DNA of 64,000 nt, taken from positions 2,232,001 through 2,296,000 of the forward strand of contig JAYESD010000012.1 of the NCBI GenBank assembly GCA_036927565.1. Reading direction: 5' to 3'. The position numbers and the translations under genes are program-made. Below are positions 33,781-46,000 of this stretch, one piece after another (the first letter of the stretch is position 1; every line of letters begins with the position of its first letter). The notes below the pieces were generated by a model, which was given only the letters and a program-made list of their open reading frames with translations, was not told the origin of the DNA and did no database searches. This DNA is from Tuctoria greenei. Its lineage: Eukaryota; Streptophyta; Magnoliopsida; Poales; Poaceae.

Positions 33781-33859
33781 CTTTCTGACTGCAAATAGCC
33801 ACCGGACCGGCCGGAAAGAAAGCGACGAGCCACTACCGCATCAACCTCTGATGATCCGG
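33588..33859. repeat. Perfect 34 bp inverted repeat flanking the second copy
   Basis: Arms 33588-33621 and 33826-33859 are exact reverse complements over 34 bases (CCGGATCATCAGAGGTTGAT at the start of the left arm), 204 bases apart. The left arm replaces the missing tRNA 5' half of the second copy. Confidence 0.9.
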
Positions 33860-34585
33860 CACGTACATATATACGAACATGCATGCTCACGTACGTACAA
33901 ATGTGCGCACGCGTCCAAAGGTTACATACCTTTCACGTGCGGGATTGGGCGGAAGGACAGCGAACACGCGACGGCGACGCGCGCGCACAAGTTGCCGGTC
34001 GACGGCGAGCAACCGCGCCCTCGGTCCCAAGCCGATCCAGAGCGACGTGCTGCGCTTCAATTCGACTCGGTTTCTTGCGGCAAGAGGGGCGCGGGCGACG
34101 GCGACGCGTGCGGGCGCCGGCCGGGGGCAGGTGGGACGTGCGCGTCCGCCGTGGGGACGCGGCCGGCCCGAGTGGATGGACTGGGGATGGACACCGCGCG
34201 GGCGGCGTGAGCGTGCTTCGTGCGATGCATGGCCAAGTTGCTGGACGCAACGGCCGATCCAACGGTGGCCGGCGCCGCCGCGCGCCGTCCGCGTCGGATT
34301 CATTACCGACGTGTCTCTTCTGGTGTACTGTAGCTGCTTTAAATTTTGGCTTCGGCATTGATTTCATTCCAGTCCAAAACCCATTATTATCGTTTACTCC
34401 GTATCTACAAATATCTCACGATTACTGATGATAATTACGTAAGTTCGTGTAGAATATCGTCGGTCCCATTCACTACCGTTGGAGTACAGTGTAGCTCGCG
34501 TCGTCGCGTTGCGCCAAGCGGCCGGCCGGGGGCGCCCGTGTTTGGTGGCAGCCGCTAGCTGGGTGGATGGTCCCCGATTTCTGGC
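33860..34585. other. GC-rich stretch without a recognised gene
   Basis: Open frames exist on both strands here because of high GC content and few stops, but none shows a domain, a start context with conserved neighbours or a match to other parts of the window. I leave it as unassigned. The segment GTCGGTCCCATTCACTACCG near 34460 recurs at 37705. Confidence 0.55.
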
Positions 34586-34951
34586 CGTGGTTATATGTAG
34601 GTACTAGAATAAGATGGAACCATATGCACAGACCGACACCAGCACGTACATTACGACACCTCTGGGTCATGTCTGTCCATCCATGTATCGCTTCTTAGTT
34701 GGAAGGGTCTGCCATGCATGGAAGGGGTCAGCCGGTCGCTTGCGCATCAGACTGTCCGCAGTGGCATTGCTGTAAAGCACGTTGTATATATTGTATTGCA
34801 GTGTAATTTAAGTATGTACTGTAAAAGTAGAAAAAGAATAATATATAGAGCATGTTTTAGAGTACGCTTGTACGGATAGGCTCAATCGTGCAAGCGTCAA
34901 TCCATGGATTGCAGTCATCCGTTGATGTGTGCGCAAGTTTGCATACTGGAT

Positions 34952-36702
34952 CACTACTGTAATAAGTCTTATCGCAGTGGGCTTCAAACCTATTATCACA
35001 CGCGGTTTTTAAAACCACCTGAAACGAAGAGCCAGTGATAATCTGCAATTTCACAGGCGGAGAAGAGACACCGCCTGTGAAGACATTATCACAAGCGGTT
35101 TTTTACTTAGGCTAGCCGTCTGAGAAGATCTTTGCTTCTTCTTAATTAATATTCTTGATTAAATGTGGGGCCTTTAAAAAAACAAAATTCCACTTTCTTG
35201 TAATATTATTGATTAGTAAAGGTTATCATAAAATTTCACTTCATAAATCCTTTGAAATTGGTCATAACATAAAAAGCATATAACAATTGCTATTTTTCAT
35301 TTTTCTATATTAATAAATATAATTATTTTTTCATTTACTTTTTCAATGGACATTTTATTCAACATACAAATCTCTATGTATTTTTCAGATTTTTTAATTT
35401 TTTTTTTGAATTAATGTGTGCTCATAATTTGATGAATGCCTCATATGTATATGAGCATTTAGTTAGAATGATGGATAATTTGAATTTTGACATGTTGGAA
35501 TGCTTTAAAAAAATAAAAAAATTCATACATGTATAAATAATACAAATATGTTCATATAAACAAATTTTAATGAAGGATCCTTTTTTTAGGAGATACACAA
35601 ATGTGAATAATATGTGAGTAGAAATTAATTTGATATTTACCAAAATATTACAATGTCAGCTTACAAGTTTTAAAATATTTAGTTCAGGTAGTAGATGTTA
35701 TTTTTTGAAAATTATAGAAGAAAGAATCATTGAATTTAGACTCAATTGCAGAATCATACATGTTTGAGTATTTATATTAGAATCTAAATAAAAAAGAAGC
35801 AAGGGAAAAGGAAACTGATGAGGCTCGGACATTACCTCAGGCGGTTGGTAAGTAAAATCCGCCTGAGATAATTATTTTCTCAGACGGTTATTAAGCACCA
35901 ACCGACTGAGAAAAAATTAAAAACCGCTTGTGAAAAACGGACGCATATATAAAGACCCCTCACCACATTCAAAACGTAACTCTGGAAAATTTATATCGAC
36001 ACCGCAAGGCTGCCGAATTTTCCCTGTGCCGCGCCGCCGCCCAACCCGTATTGCCCCGCTGTCGCTCCGCCGCCCAGCCCGCACTGCCGCGCCGCAGCTC
36101 AGCCCGGCACCGCCACGTCTCCACCCAGCCGACCCACCGTGCTGACGCCTCTGCAAGGTACATGTAGTTTCCTTACTTTTTCTTTATATATTTTCATTAG
36201 CCGATAAGCTGCTAGTTTTGTGTGTTCTGGTATATGGATTGTGTACTTTTGCATGTGTAAGTATCGTATAGATTGTGTTCTAGTATATTGATGTATGGAC
36301 TATATGGATTGTGTCATTTTTGTGTGTTCTGCTAGTTTTGTCTTTTAGATATTGATGAACGGACTATATTGTAATAAGCTTATTGTAGTTTGTATCTATT
36401 ATGTGATATGAATATGATGTTTATTAACAGATGATAATTAAACAACAACCGCTCGTGGAAATCATGTATTTTCTCAGACATTGGTTAATTAAGAACCGCC
36501 TGTGATGTTAGCTACATGCGGTTCTTAATTAATAACCGTCTGAGAAAATACATGATTTCCGCGGACGGTTGTTGTTGAAGAACCGCATATGATGTCTGTT
36601 ATCACAGACAGTTATTGTATCATTCGCCATCAAAGTCGTATTTTTTTACGGATCGCCTGTATTTAAAAAATCCAAGCTGTGAAAATGCTTTTTGTAGTAG
36701 TG
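34952..36702 (+). mobile_element. CACTA-2, non-autonomous 1.75 kb element with TSD GAT
   Basis: Ends read CACTACTGTAATAAG on the left and CTTTTTGTAGTAGTG on the right. The 3 bp target duplication GAT lies at 34949-34951 and 36703-36705. The paralogous unit at 38711 reads ACTGGATGCCGC with a single GAT and no insert, which confirms the borders. Inside are subterminal repeats, a copy of the 0.7 kb unit (35130-35830), a promoter cassette (about 35945) and the leader/intron start shared with CACTA-1. There is no transposase. Confidence 0.93.
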
Positions 36703-38112
36703 GATGTATTAGCCGTTGTCAAGCGCAGCAGTGTATACGTGTACTTGTCCTCTCATGCACCCTCGTATGTCGTACGATCGAAGCAGTGGCGGAACCAGCT
36801 GGGTGACACCGTACGTGACACAGCAAGCTTAGGTTAATTTTGCACAAGCAGAAGCTTTGAGTATCATCATATATAAGAGTGGAGATTAACAACACAATTT
36901 TAATTTAGTGTACAATGCATGTGACGACACTCCCGGCCAGTGGACGACGAGGATGTCCAGCCGAGGCGCTCAGACGTATGTGTGCATGCGTCCATACGTA
37001 TGTGTATGCATGCATGCATGATGGATCGATCACCATCACTACAAGATACTCTCCTCGTTTCTTAATAAATATCGTTTTACACAAACTAACACAACTAAAA
37101 ATAAAATGCAAATAGTTGTCCTAACGATAATTATTCGAAAGCAGAGGAGTACTACATTTCTTATTTTTCCCAACCGTTTTGTAAGTGGCCGACGACAGTT
37201 TATTATCATCTTATAGTTATTTTCCCCATATTGCTGTGACATTTTCTTAGTGCAAATTCACATGTTTCCCTACAGTTCTAGCAAAATTACCAACACAGTT
37301 ATTTCCCACAATTATGGTAGATTTTAGCTAAATATACTGCTAATTAATGAAGTATATTGTCGGCCAATAGTAAATGTACTGCCGGCGGAAATGATTTTCA
37401 TCTTGTAGTGCACGTTCCGAACAAAAATTACTCCAAATATTTGCATCTTGTAGTACATTATTTACTATACAAATATTTGCTCTCGATATATAGAGCCTTG
37501 CTTGAGCGCGCACGGAAGTAACGCTTGAACCGTCAAGAAGATTGTGATCATGACGTGAAAAATTGCACTTGTTGATGCTTACACTGAAGAATATATTATA
37601 TCTGTCGGTGAACGGGGAATCAATATTATATAAAACCACGTGCGATTTTGCTTCTCTGTCTTGAGGTACCACCAAAAGAGCTGATCATAATTAAGTTTGT
37701 GTCGTCGGTCCCCTTCACTACCGTTGGAGTATAGTGTAGCTCGCGTCGCGTTGGAGTATAGTGTAGCTGATGATCTATACAAGGACAACGATCTGTTCGG
37801 AACCTAGAACGGCGGCCTTGGTGTGTCTGTGGCAAAGTGGACATCACATGTTCGGTACACACCAAGAATAAGAAACCATAAATTATAAAATTAGTTTAGA
37901 TTGCTGCGTGTTTACTCCAAAATAACGACCGTGCTATCAAGAGGCATAGAAAAACTTCCCCTGCTTAAATAAAATAAATTAAAAAGCTTCAACACATGTG
38001 GTTAGAATTGAATTGCTATCCCTTAAACACGCATGCATGCAGTGCCTCCGAGCTGTGATGTCTCCAAAGTCGTAAATGGACAAATAGCCTTTTCAACCCT
38101 ATTATTGGTGCG

Positions 38113-38143
38113 CCCCCCCCCCCCCCCCCCCCCCCACCCCCCC
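38113..38143 (+). repeat. Poly(C) tract
   Basis: A run of 23 C, one A and 7 C. The duplicate at about 54536 has only six C at this place, so the tract expanded in unit 1. The length may also be affected by sequencing error. Confidence 0.85.
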
Positions 38144-38163
38144 ATATCATCTACTACTAGGTA

Positions 38164-38239
38164 CTCTCTCCATCCCCGAAAACTTGTATTGTAGTTCATT
38201 TTTGAACTACAAAGCTATAAGTTTTGGGGATGGAAGAAG
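38164..38239. mobile_element. Stowaway-like MITE, 76 bp
   Basis: The termini CTCTCTCCATCCCCGAAAAC and GTTTTGGGGATGGAAGAAG are inverted repeats, flanked by TA on both sides (38162-38163, 38240-38241). The duplicate unit at 54540-54560 lacks the insert. TIR type and TA target fit Stowaway/Tc1-mariner MITEs. Confidence 0.8.
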
Positions 38240-39921
38240 TATGTAGCTGCAAGCTAGCCCACCATGACCATAACTGGCTAGATTTTTGTGATTTTATATA
38301 GTATAACTATTTCATTTCGACATCAATTGAGTCATCCAGGTAATGACTAATAAGATGCATGATGACGACCGTATTGCATGTTGCTGTGTTGATTGGTTGC
38401 TTGCGTTCCAGATAAACCCTGGTCATGAAGTGGTGTTAAAGCAAAGTGAATGCCGCGTCCAAAGTCCAACAGGGCCATGCATGAGGGTGCTACTAGCTAT
38501 AGGTAGGTACTACTAGGATAGGATGGAACCATATGCACAGACCGACACCAGCACGTACAGTCCGACACGAGGAGCTAGGTGCCTCTGGGGTCATGTCTGT
38601 CCATCCATGCATGAAAGGGGTCAGCCGTGCAAGCGTCAATTCATTTCATGGATCGCAGTCATAGTTGCTAGTACGACCATTCGTTGATGTGTGCACGAGT
38701 TTGCATACTGGATGCCGCACTAGCCGTTGTCACGCGCAGCAGTGTATACGTGTACTTGTCCTCTCACCCTCGGAAAATGCTTTCCATAATTAGTGTGAAC
38801 GTTCCGAATAAAAATTACTCTTTTAGTTCTTAAAAAATTATCGCTCTCTAGTTTATTATTTTTTACAAATATTTGCTCTAGATACATAGAGCATTAATTG
38901 CTTGAGCGCGGAAGTAACACTTGAACTGTCAAAAAGATTGCGATCATGACGTGAAAATAGCACTTGTTGATGCTTACACTAAAGAATATATTATATCTGT
39001 CGGTGAACGGGGAATCAATATTATATAAAACCACGTGCGATTTTGCTTCACTGTCTTGAGGTGCCACCAAGCTGATGGGGACCCATTTTCTGCAAGGGAA
39101 AATGATCTATACAACGACAAAGATCTGTTCGGAACCAAGAACAGCTACCCTTGGTGTGTGTGGCAAAGTGGAGATCACACGTTCCGTACACACCAAGAAT
39201 AGAAACCACAAATTATAAAATTAGTTTAGTTTGCTGCGTGTTTACTCCAAACGGTTGTGCTATATATCAAAAGGCATATTTTTTTGATACGAAATATTCT
39301 ATCAAAAGGCATATAGAAAAGATCCCCTTTTGCTTCAAAAAATAAGAAAAGGTCAAAACATCAAAATTGAATTGCCATATCTTAGTCTACATACATGCAG
39401 TGCTCCGTGCTATGTTGTGATGTCTCCAAAGTAGAGGTGAAAATTGGGCCGGGCTGAAACCAAGCGGCCCGAAGCACGGCCTAACAGCTTGAAGCCCAGC
39501 ATGGCCCGACAGAGATTCGGACCGTGCCGGCCGGACACGAGGCCTCGGGTCATGTTGTGCCTGGAAGTCGGGCACGGTGGGCGGCACGGCCCGATAATGG
39601 CCCGACGGGTCGAAAACATGCCCGAAAAAAATTGGCCTACTTTGAGTGTTGACTGGGGGAGAGTTCTGAAAATACGGCCCAACTCGCAGCAATATGGCCC
39701 AACGCGCCAGCCCACATAGCCCTTAATGTTGGTTCCCAGCAAAACAAGCAATGTGGGACTAAACTTGGCTGTACAGGCACTTGGCTGATGGCGCACCGAT
39801 GTTGGGCCACAGGCCCAGCTGGCCGGGTGGACAGTGGAGAGAATGACAAGAGGGGGCCACATGTTCTTCCCATATTGTTTTGTGGAGTTTTTTATTTTGA
39901 TCCGATTTTGAAAATTGAAAC

Positions 39922-40753
39922 TGTCGACTGTTGGAGTCGGCAGATCCCCTGACACTACTAAAGTGTTGAAGGAGTTTGTAGTTCGGTTTGGGCGCGCGGA
40001 GACTCAAGAAGGTGAATCACGATTGGACACGAGAGACACAGTGATTTACGTGGTTCGGGCCGCCTGAGCGTAATACCCTACTCCACGGGTGTGTGTGTGT
40101 TGTATTAACTTGTGAGCTTGAGAGCGTTCGAGAGTCCGATCCCCTCGTGTATCGTCGGTTTGTCCTTTTATAGTACAAGGACAAACCGTTACAAGTCAGC
40201 CTGGCCCGACATGTGGCCCTGGCGGTTACTAGTATTGATACACGAGATTAATTGTTGTTAATAACCCTGTAACGGCTCCGACAGTGCCGTTACAGGTGTT
40301 AAGATCGTCCGATTAAGTGTCATTAACGTGGAATTAATGACAATTAATCGGGTCTTGAAGTCCGCGGCTGTCCTTTGAAGATCCGGAGCCGTTACAATGT
40401 CTCCCGGAGGTTTGAAGCGGCCAGCTCCGACGTATGGACACGTGGCAGCTCCGGAGCTTGCTTGTGGGAAGCGGGAAGCTCCGGGGTGGCCTGGCACGTG
40501 TATTGTCCGGAGCTTCTCTCGGTCAGGGGTTAAGTCCGGAGGTGCCGTTTCAGTACCTAGCCCGGAGCTTCACCCTTGCGGGTAGTAGCTCCGGTCTGAC
40601 AGTACACGTGGCAACCTAGGGGTTAACCATGTTGGAGAAGCAGGTCCGGTTATGTCTGACAAGTGGGCCTCCGAGGGTCTTCAATTTGAGTAGACGTCCT
40701 TCCCTTGAGATCTTTGTAACCTCAGGGGGTGTATGGTTTTTAGGGTACCGACA
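39922..40753 (-). repeat. 3' LTR of the Tat-type element (left)
   Basis: It begins TGTCGACTGTTGG and ends GGTACCGACA on the plus strand. It carries at least six AGCTCCGG/CCGGAGCT motifs at 40420-40600, and is followed at 40754-40765 by GTGGCCCCCTGG, the reverse of the polypurine tract. Confidence 0.93.
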
Positions 40754-40768
40754 GTGGCCCCCTGGACC
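40754..40768 (-). other. Polypurine tract of the Tat-type element
   Basis: On the element strand this reads GGTCCAGGGGGCCAC directly before the 3' LTR. The same tract occurs at 5901 and 7025. Confidence 0.75.
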
Positions 40769-41283
40769 TACCTCCGGGGAAAGTCACCGGGATGAAGTCA
40801 TTCCGTCGGAGGTGGGTCCATACTCGCGACTCTTGAACTGGGTCTTCAAGGGTCTTCGGAGGTGCCGTTGGCAGGGCTTTACGGTTAAATCCCAACACGT
40901 GGCGTACCTCAGGCGGCAGATAAGATCTTTGATGTGCGGATCTCTCGCAATTGAAGGTCGCCGGTTCCCGATATGAAAACCGTATCGGTTCCGCGCGCCC
41001 TGTCAGGTCGCCGCCTTTGGGTTTCCCGCCTCGTGATGACAACTGTTCGCCTGGGTAAGAGCCTCGACTTGATCGTCAGGGTGGTCCCGAGCCCCCTAGT
41101 CATCGACAGGGTTGAATTCTCGAGTAGTATCCTTGACTCCCCTGCAGTTTCCATCCAAGCGTTGCGAGGGCTTACTTAAGAAGGAAAGCGCACCGTCGGG
41201 AGTTCTTTACGCTTCCCATCTGTTCTTGCGCTTAAACTCCCGACTTGTACTTTGCTCCTCTTCTCTTGCCTAGCTGTGCTGTG

Positions 41284-44200
41284 ATGGAGTTGGGTCTGCG
41301 TGAGAGTCGCTTGAAGACGGACAGCAATCTGAAGAAGGTCCGGGCCCTCATGGGGTGGTCTTCGGACTTCTTCAACCTTCGGTCCGCGCCGGCGGAGAGC
41401 TTCCCTTTAAAAAGGAGCACTCTGGCGAGATGGTGTACTTTTCCTCGTACGCCATGGTGGGGCTGATCCCACCGTTTTCTTCTTTCTTCTTGATGCTGCT
41501 GGACTTCTATGGTCTGCAGCTGTACCACCTTGGCCCTCACTCCATTCTCCTTGTGTCCATCTTTGTCCACTTCTGCGAGATGTGGGTGGGCATCCCTCCC
41601 TGCATCGAGCTCTTCCGAACCTTCTTCACCGTCCAAACCACCGGCCGAAGCGATGAGTATCTTGGCTTCTACTACTTCGTGAAGCGCAAGAAGTGCCCAT
41701 TCAAGTACCTCCGGTCATTCCCTTCCGGGAAGTGGGATGACTGGAAGAAAGATTGGGTAGTCGTCCGGGTGGAAGAGCATGAGCGGTTGGAGCTGCCAGA
41801 CGGTCTGCCCGGCATTGACACGTCGGTATGGAGCGAAGTTCCGGTGCTGGCGGGAGCTTTCGACCCTGTCTTGACCAGAATCCGCCAATGTGTGGAGGGA
41901 GGATTGACTCCCCAGGCGGTGTTCTGCAACTTCCTGTCCAACAGGTGGGCGCCGCTGAAGAGGAGGGAGAAGCTCGCCTGGGCCCTCAACAGCGTGATGG
42001 ACGAGGACCGGGTTGAGACCGGGTTGAAGTCCAGCATGGTGGGGAAGACCTTGGAGTTTCACCTCAAGAAATTCCAGCACAGCATCGACGTTGACGGAGA
42101 TTACTTGACTCCGCCGCCGGCTTTCCTCCCTCTGAACGTGGAAGTTGAGTTCAGCAGGGAGCTCCGGCGGAAGATGCCCGCGCTTGACGACCTTGGTGTC
42201 GTCGAGAGAAGATCAACCACCCAGTTGGCAATCCCTGGGTTGTCCGAAGGCGGCTCCGCCCCTGTCTCTCAGCCAAGAGCTGAGGTCATCGGCAAGGGCA
42301 AGGAGCTGGCGGAGGAGCCGGAGAGCTGGAAGAGAAAGTTGCGACATGCTGACGGAAGGTCCGTCGGGCCTGCCACCTCCCCCCCAGTTCCCCGTCCTCA
42401 GGAAGGAAGATCATCTGCTGTCGTGGTGACTGTCCCCGTGGTGGGGTCCTTCCGGAACGTTACTGTTCTGGCGGTGGGATCCTCCCGGAGCGCGACTGCC
42501 CCCGCGGTGGATCCCTCCCATGGTGCTAGCTCCGGGCGCGCGTCTCCGGCACCAGAAGCGGTGAGGGCCTCCAGGTCCAGGAGTTCCTCCCGATCAAGGA
42601 GAGCTCCGACCCGGGAAACGCCCACGGCTACGGCAAGTCCTGGGAGTCCTCCCGGAGCTCCTATGCCGACCGTGGCCAGCCCGGATCGTCCGGGAAAGAG
42701 GTTCCGCGCAAGCTGGTGCGTGAGCCTCCCAAGGTAATTTTTCTTTCTTACCTCGATTAACTTTTAATTGTAGCATCTGTTTGCTCAATTTCTTCGTTCT
42801 TTATCTGCAGCGTTCCCAAGAAGGGGAGTGAAGCTCCGCCCTCAGCCACAGTGTCTGAGGCTGCAAGGGCTTCTGCTCCAGCTCCGGTGCCGCCCCAAGC
42901 GGAGGCTGCGACAGCTCCGGCGCCGGCTGTCGTGGTCATGGACCTCGACTCGTCTCCAGAAGTTCCCGTAGTAGTGCCGGACCACGGGAATGAAGATGCG
43001 CCAGCGGTACCTGTCCCGGAAGTGGAAGCTCCGGGTCCTGGTGCTGCAGTGGTAGAAGCTCCGGCTGTTGAGTCGGAGGAAGTAGCAGTCCCGGCTTCGG
43101 AGCCGGAAAGTGCTGAAGCCCCGACAATTGAGCCGGAGGTAGCTGAAGCCCTGGCATGCGAGCCGGAAGTTGAGGTAGTTCCGGCAGTTGAGCCGGTTAC
43201 TTCCGAAGCTCCGGTCGCAGAGCCGGTGATTGTTGGAACGCCGGCCGTAGAGTCGGCGGCTGAAGAGGCGAGGGAGCTTGAGCCTCCCTCAGAAGAGGTG
43301 TCCCGGTCGGAGCCAGTAGCGGCTCCTGCTCCGGAGGCGACGACGTCGATGGTACCTGTGGCAGAGCCAGAGTGCCTGAACGAAGTCGCTGGCCCCCTGC
43401 CTGTGGGGGCAAATGGAGACTTGGTGGCGGGACCTCCTTCGATGGCGACTAAGACCGTCCCGGAGGAGGGCCCTAGTGTTTTGGAAGCTCGGGGTTCCAC
43501 TCTCGTAGAGTGGGACCCAATTTTTGTAAGTGAAGACCCGCTGGAACCAGCGGAAGAGACCCCAGCAGGTCCGGAGCCCATCTCTCTGTCGATGTCCATC
43601 GACAACGCCTGCTCCAGTCTACGTCAGGTCCAACTGGCCTTCTTCCACGACAGCAAGGCTCTTGAAGAGGAGCGCCAAACCCTTAGGCGGTGGCGTAATC
43701 GGCTCCACTTCGAGACTAAGCTGGCGCAGTCGAGGCTTGCGGATGACAAGGAATGGATCAAGCGGGAGAAGATCCGCCTGGAGCTCTGGGGTGACCTGCT
43801 GGACGAGAGGGAGAGCATGACTCACGCCCTTGATGCTCAATCCCGGGAGTTCCACGACCAAGCTAAGGCTGCTAACGACGCAGCCAATGCTCGGTTTGAT
43901 CAGCTCGAGGCCATCAGCACCGCACTCATCAAGCGCCGAGAGGCACTTGAAGGAAGGGAAAGACGGCTCGAGGATAAGGAGCAAAAACTCCTGGAGCTAC
44001 GGGATGACGTCTTGCGACGGGAAGAAGAGCTCGCCGAGAAAACAGCTCTGGCGGACAAGGGCCTCGAGGAGCGCACTAAGAAATTGGAAGAGCGCTGCCT
44101 CGAGGAAGAGGAGAAGACCTGGGTGCGGGGGCAGGAACTCTACGAATACGAGTGTGCCCTTATCGCCCGGGAGAAGAAAGTGGAGGCTAGGGAGAAGGAC

Positions 44201-44737
44201 CTGGTCGACCGCCGGAATAAGATCCACCTCCGGGAGGAGGAGCTCGGAAGACTTGAGAAGCGGGTTGCTGCGAAGATCCAGCAAAACGCCAAAGAAGTTG
44301 AGCGCCTCGCCCGCGATAATTCGGAGATGACGGCGGCCCGGAGATCCCTGGAGGAGATGAAGAACTTGAGGAAGGCAGACTCCCTACAGATTTGGGAGTT
44401 CCTGGGCAAGGCCGACGATGCGCTGGCGCCGATGGGTTTTAGCCCCGTGCTCCCGGATGATCCGGAGCCGGAGCCGGACCTTGCGTTGCAAGCGTTGAGC
44501 GCCGCGGGCAGCAAGCTCTCCAAGGTGGGCGACGTCATCGCGGACCAACTGGAGGTCGAGGGGCAATCCCTGGCTAGGAACGTCACAGAATATGTGTTGA
44601 CGTGCTACACCAGCCGGAACCCTCGATTTCCTCTGGACCCGGTGCTTGAAGGCCCCGTCGAAGGAGAAGGCGAAGCTACCCGAGCCAGCGTGTCGGAGGT
44701 CGCCCAGAAGGTCGCCGAGTTCTTCCATAGGGTCTAG
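41284..44737 (+). CDS. Antisense gene of the Tat-type element, two exons, one frameshift
   Basis: It runs opposite to gag-pol. ATG 41284 (MELGLRESRLKTDSN) opens a frame that shifts near 41385-41400 relative to the copy at 7562; the frame then stays open to a 77 bp GT-AG intron (42734-42810) whose removal joins exon 2 in frame, to TAG at 44737. The first about 300 residues form the PF04195-type domain (LGPHSILLVSIFVHFCEMWV, FKYLRSFPSGKWDDW). Next comes a Pro/Ser and Glu/Ala-rich repeat region (AVEPVTSEAPVAEPV), then a coiled coil of about 300 residues (RREALEGRERRLEDKEQKLL) and a compact end. The one frameshift may be a recent mutation. Role is unknown; antisense overlap suggests a regulatory effect on element RNA, which is inference. 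Confidence 0.75.
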
Positions 44738-45024
44738 GACCGTCTCTTTTAGCCTTTACTTGTATCTTCTCTTCTTCCTCAATTTTGTAATCCCTTGTCT
44801 CCAGATGTAATCTCCGGTCTTCAGATGAAATGAAATCCCCACTTTTTTGCGAATTTCATTCTTTTGTCTTCAACATCTTTATCTTCACTTGGCCCCCTGG
44901 TAGATGTGCACAATTTGATTGTGGACATGTACCAAAAGGATGTTGAGTTTTGTTGAAGACAAATTTGCTTCGAACTCGTATAATTTAGGTCCGAAGTTTT
45001 CGATAGTGAAGGTCCCTTGAAGTT

Positions 45025-45275
45025 GTCGGAGCTTAGAAGCTCCGGCACTGTCCATCACTGGAGCTTAGTAGCTCCGGCAATAGCCTCTATCAACACGTTG
45101 AGCGTCGATAGTTAATACTCCAAGGTGTCGGAGCTTAGCAGCTCCGGCAATGACCTTTGCCACACTTGGTTTGTTGGCAACAGACTCTAGTGATAGGGTC
45201 TTCTCACCATCTTTTAGTCAACGCTGTCGGTTGACGCCCTGGTGGGAGTCGGAGCTTGGTTAGCTCCGGTTTTTC
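45025..45275. repeat. Array of four hairpin motifs between convergent genes
   Basis: The motifs GGAGCTTAGAAGCTCCGG, GGAGCTTAGTAGCTCCGG, GGAGCTTAGCAGCTCCGG and GGAGCTTGGTTAGCTCCGG are spaced by 40-130 bases, each an inverted repeat with a loop of 1-5 bases. They lie between the 3' ends of the antisense gene and of pol. Confidence 0.75.
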
Positions 45276-46000
45276 TCCATCAACGTAGGGTTCATTTTTC
45301 CTGCACACTTAAGCCAAGAAAAATAGTAAAATTCGTTCCTTGTCTATAACTTCGTCGCGGCTTACGGTTCTCAAGAAAATTTTAAGTTGAACACGATTTT
45401 TAATACGACTGGATGAATTGTCTTTTCTTTTGGATCCAACTGTCCATAGACCCACCTTACTTTGGCCTGCCGGGATGTAGGTAGAGTGGCGTACTTGGGG
45501 TGCTTGACCAGGCTAAGTCGATAGCGCACTCCGGCCCTAGAATGGCTTGGCGGCTTTCAGGCGAGTTGGCCACAGACGATATTTAAATCTAAAAAATCCG
45601 ACAATTCAACTCGAATCGTACGTAAACCGGTCAAACTAGAACTTCTTAAGAATTGCACGTTTCTGTTATAGACAAGAAAGAGAAAAATAAAAATGTCGAG
45701 CCTATGCAAAAATGAATGCACGTGGAGTCTATTTCACATGAAGATGTCTTTCATTATAGGTCCGGGGTACAGGGGAAACAAGTACACTCTTAGGGTACGG
45801 AACCAGGCTAAGTGTGTTTGGTTTCTCGTTTGACCCAGGGTAGTTAGCCACACTTCTAGTCCGGAAACTGTATCAAGTGTTGCATGAGCTTTTCAAACCT
45901 TTCGGGAAATGTCCGGCTGCTCTCCCGGAGGAACTACCCGACTCTGTACAATGACTCTATAACATACATTTCAAGTTACTTAAGACTCACCTTCGTGGAA

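Larger units (their letters stand above)
34586..38500 (+). repeat. Tandem duplication, unit 1 (non-coding), interrupted by CACTA-2
   Basis: Unit 1 (about 2.1 kb without CACTA-2) aligns with 38501-39431 plus 54523-54815. Shared text includes GGAACCATATGCACAGACCG, AGCAGTGTATACGTGTACTT, CAATATTATATAAAACCACG, GTGATGTCTCCAAAGT and GATAAACCCTGGTCATGAAG. About 0.6 kb (36790-37380) has no counterpart in unit 2. No coding potential is recognised. Confidence 0.8.

Noticed and set aside
33879..34428. Overlapping open frames on both strands of about 140-180 codons
   Set aside because: High GC lowers stop frequency. All frames are Arg/Pro/Gly-rich without domain, promoter or conservation in the window.
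42757..43605. Minus-strand Ser/Thr/Gly-rich frame of 282 codons opposite the antisense gene
   Set aside because: It is the shadow of the Ala/Glu/Pro repeat region. It has no domain and no counterpart in the other copy.
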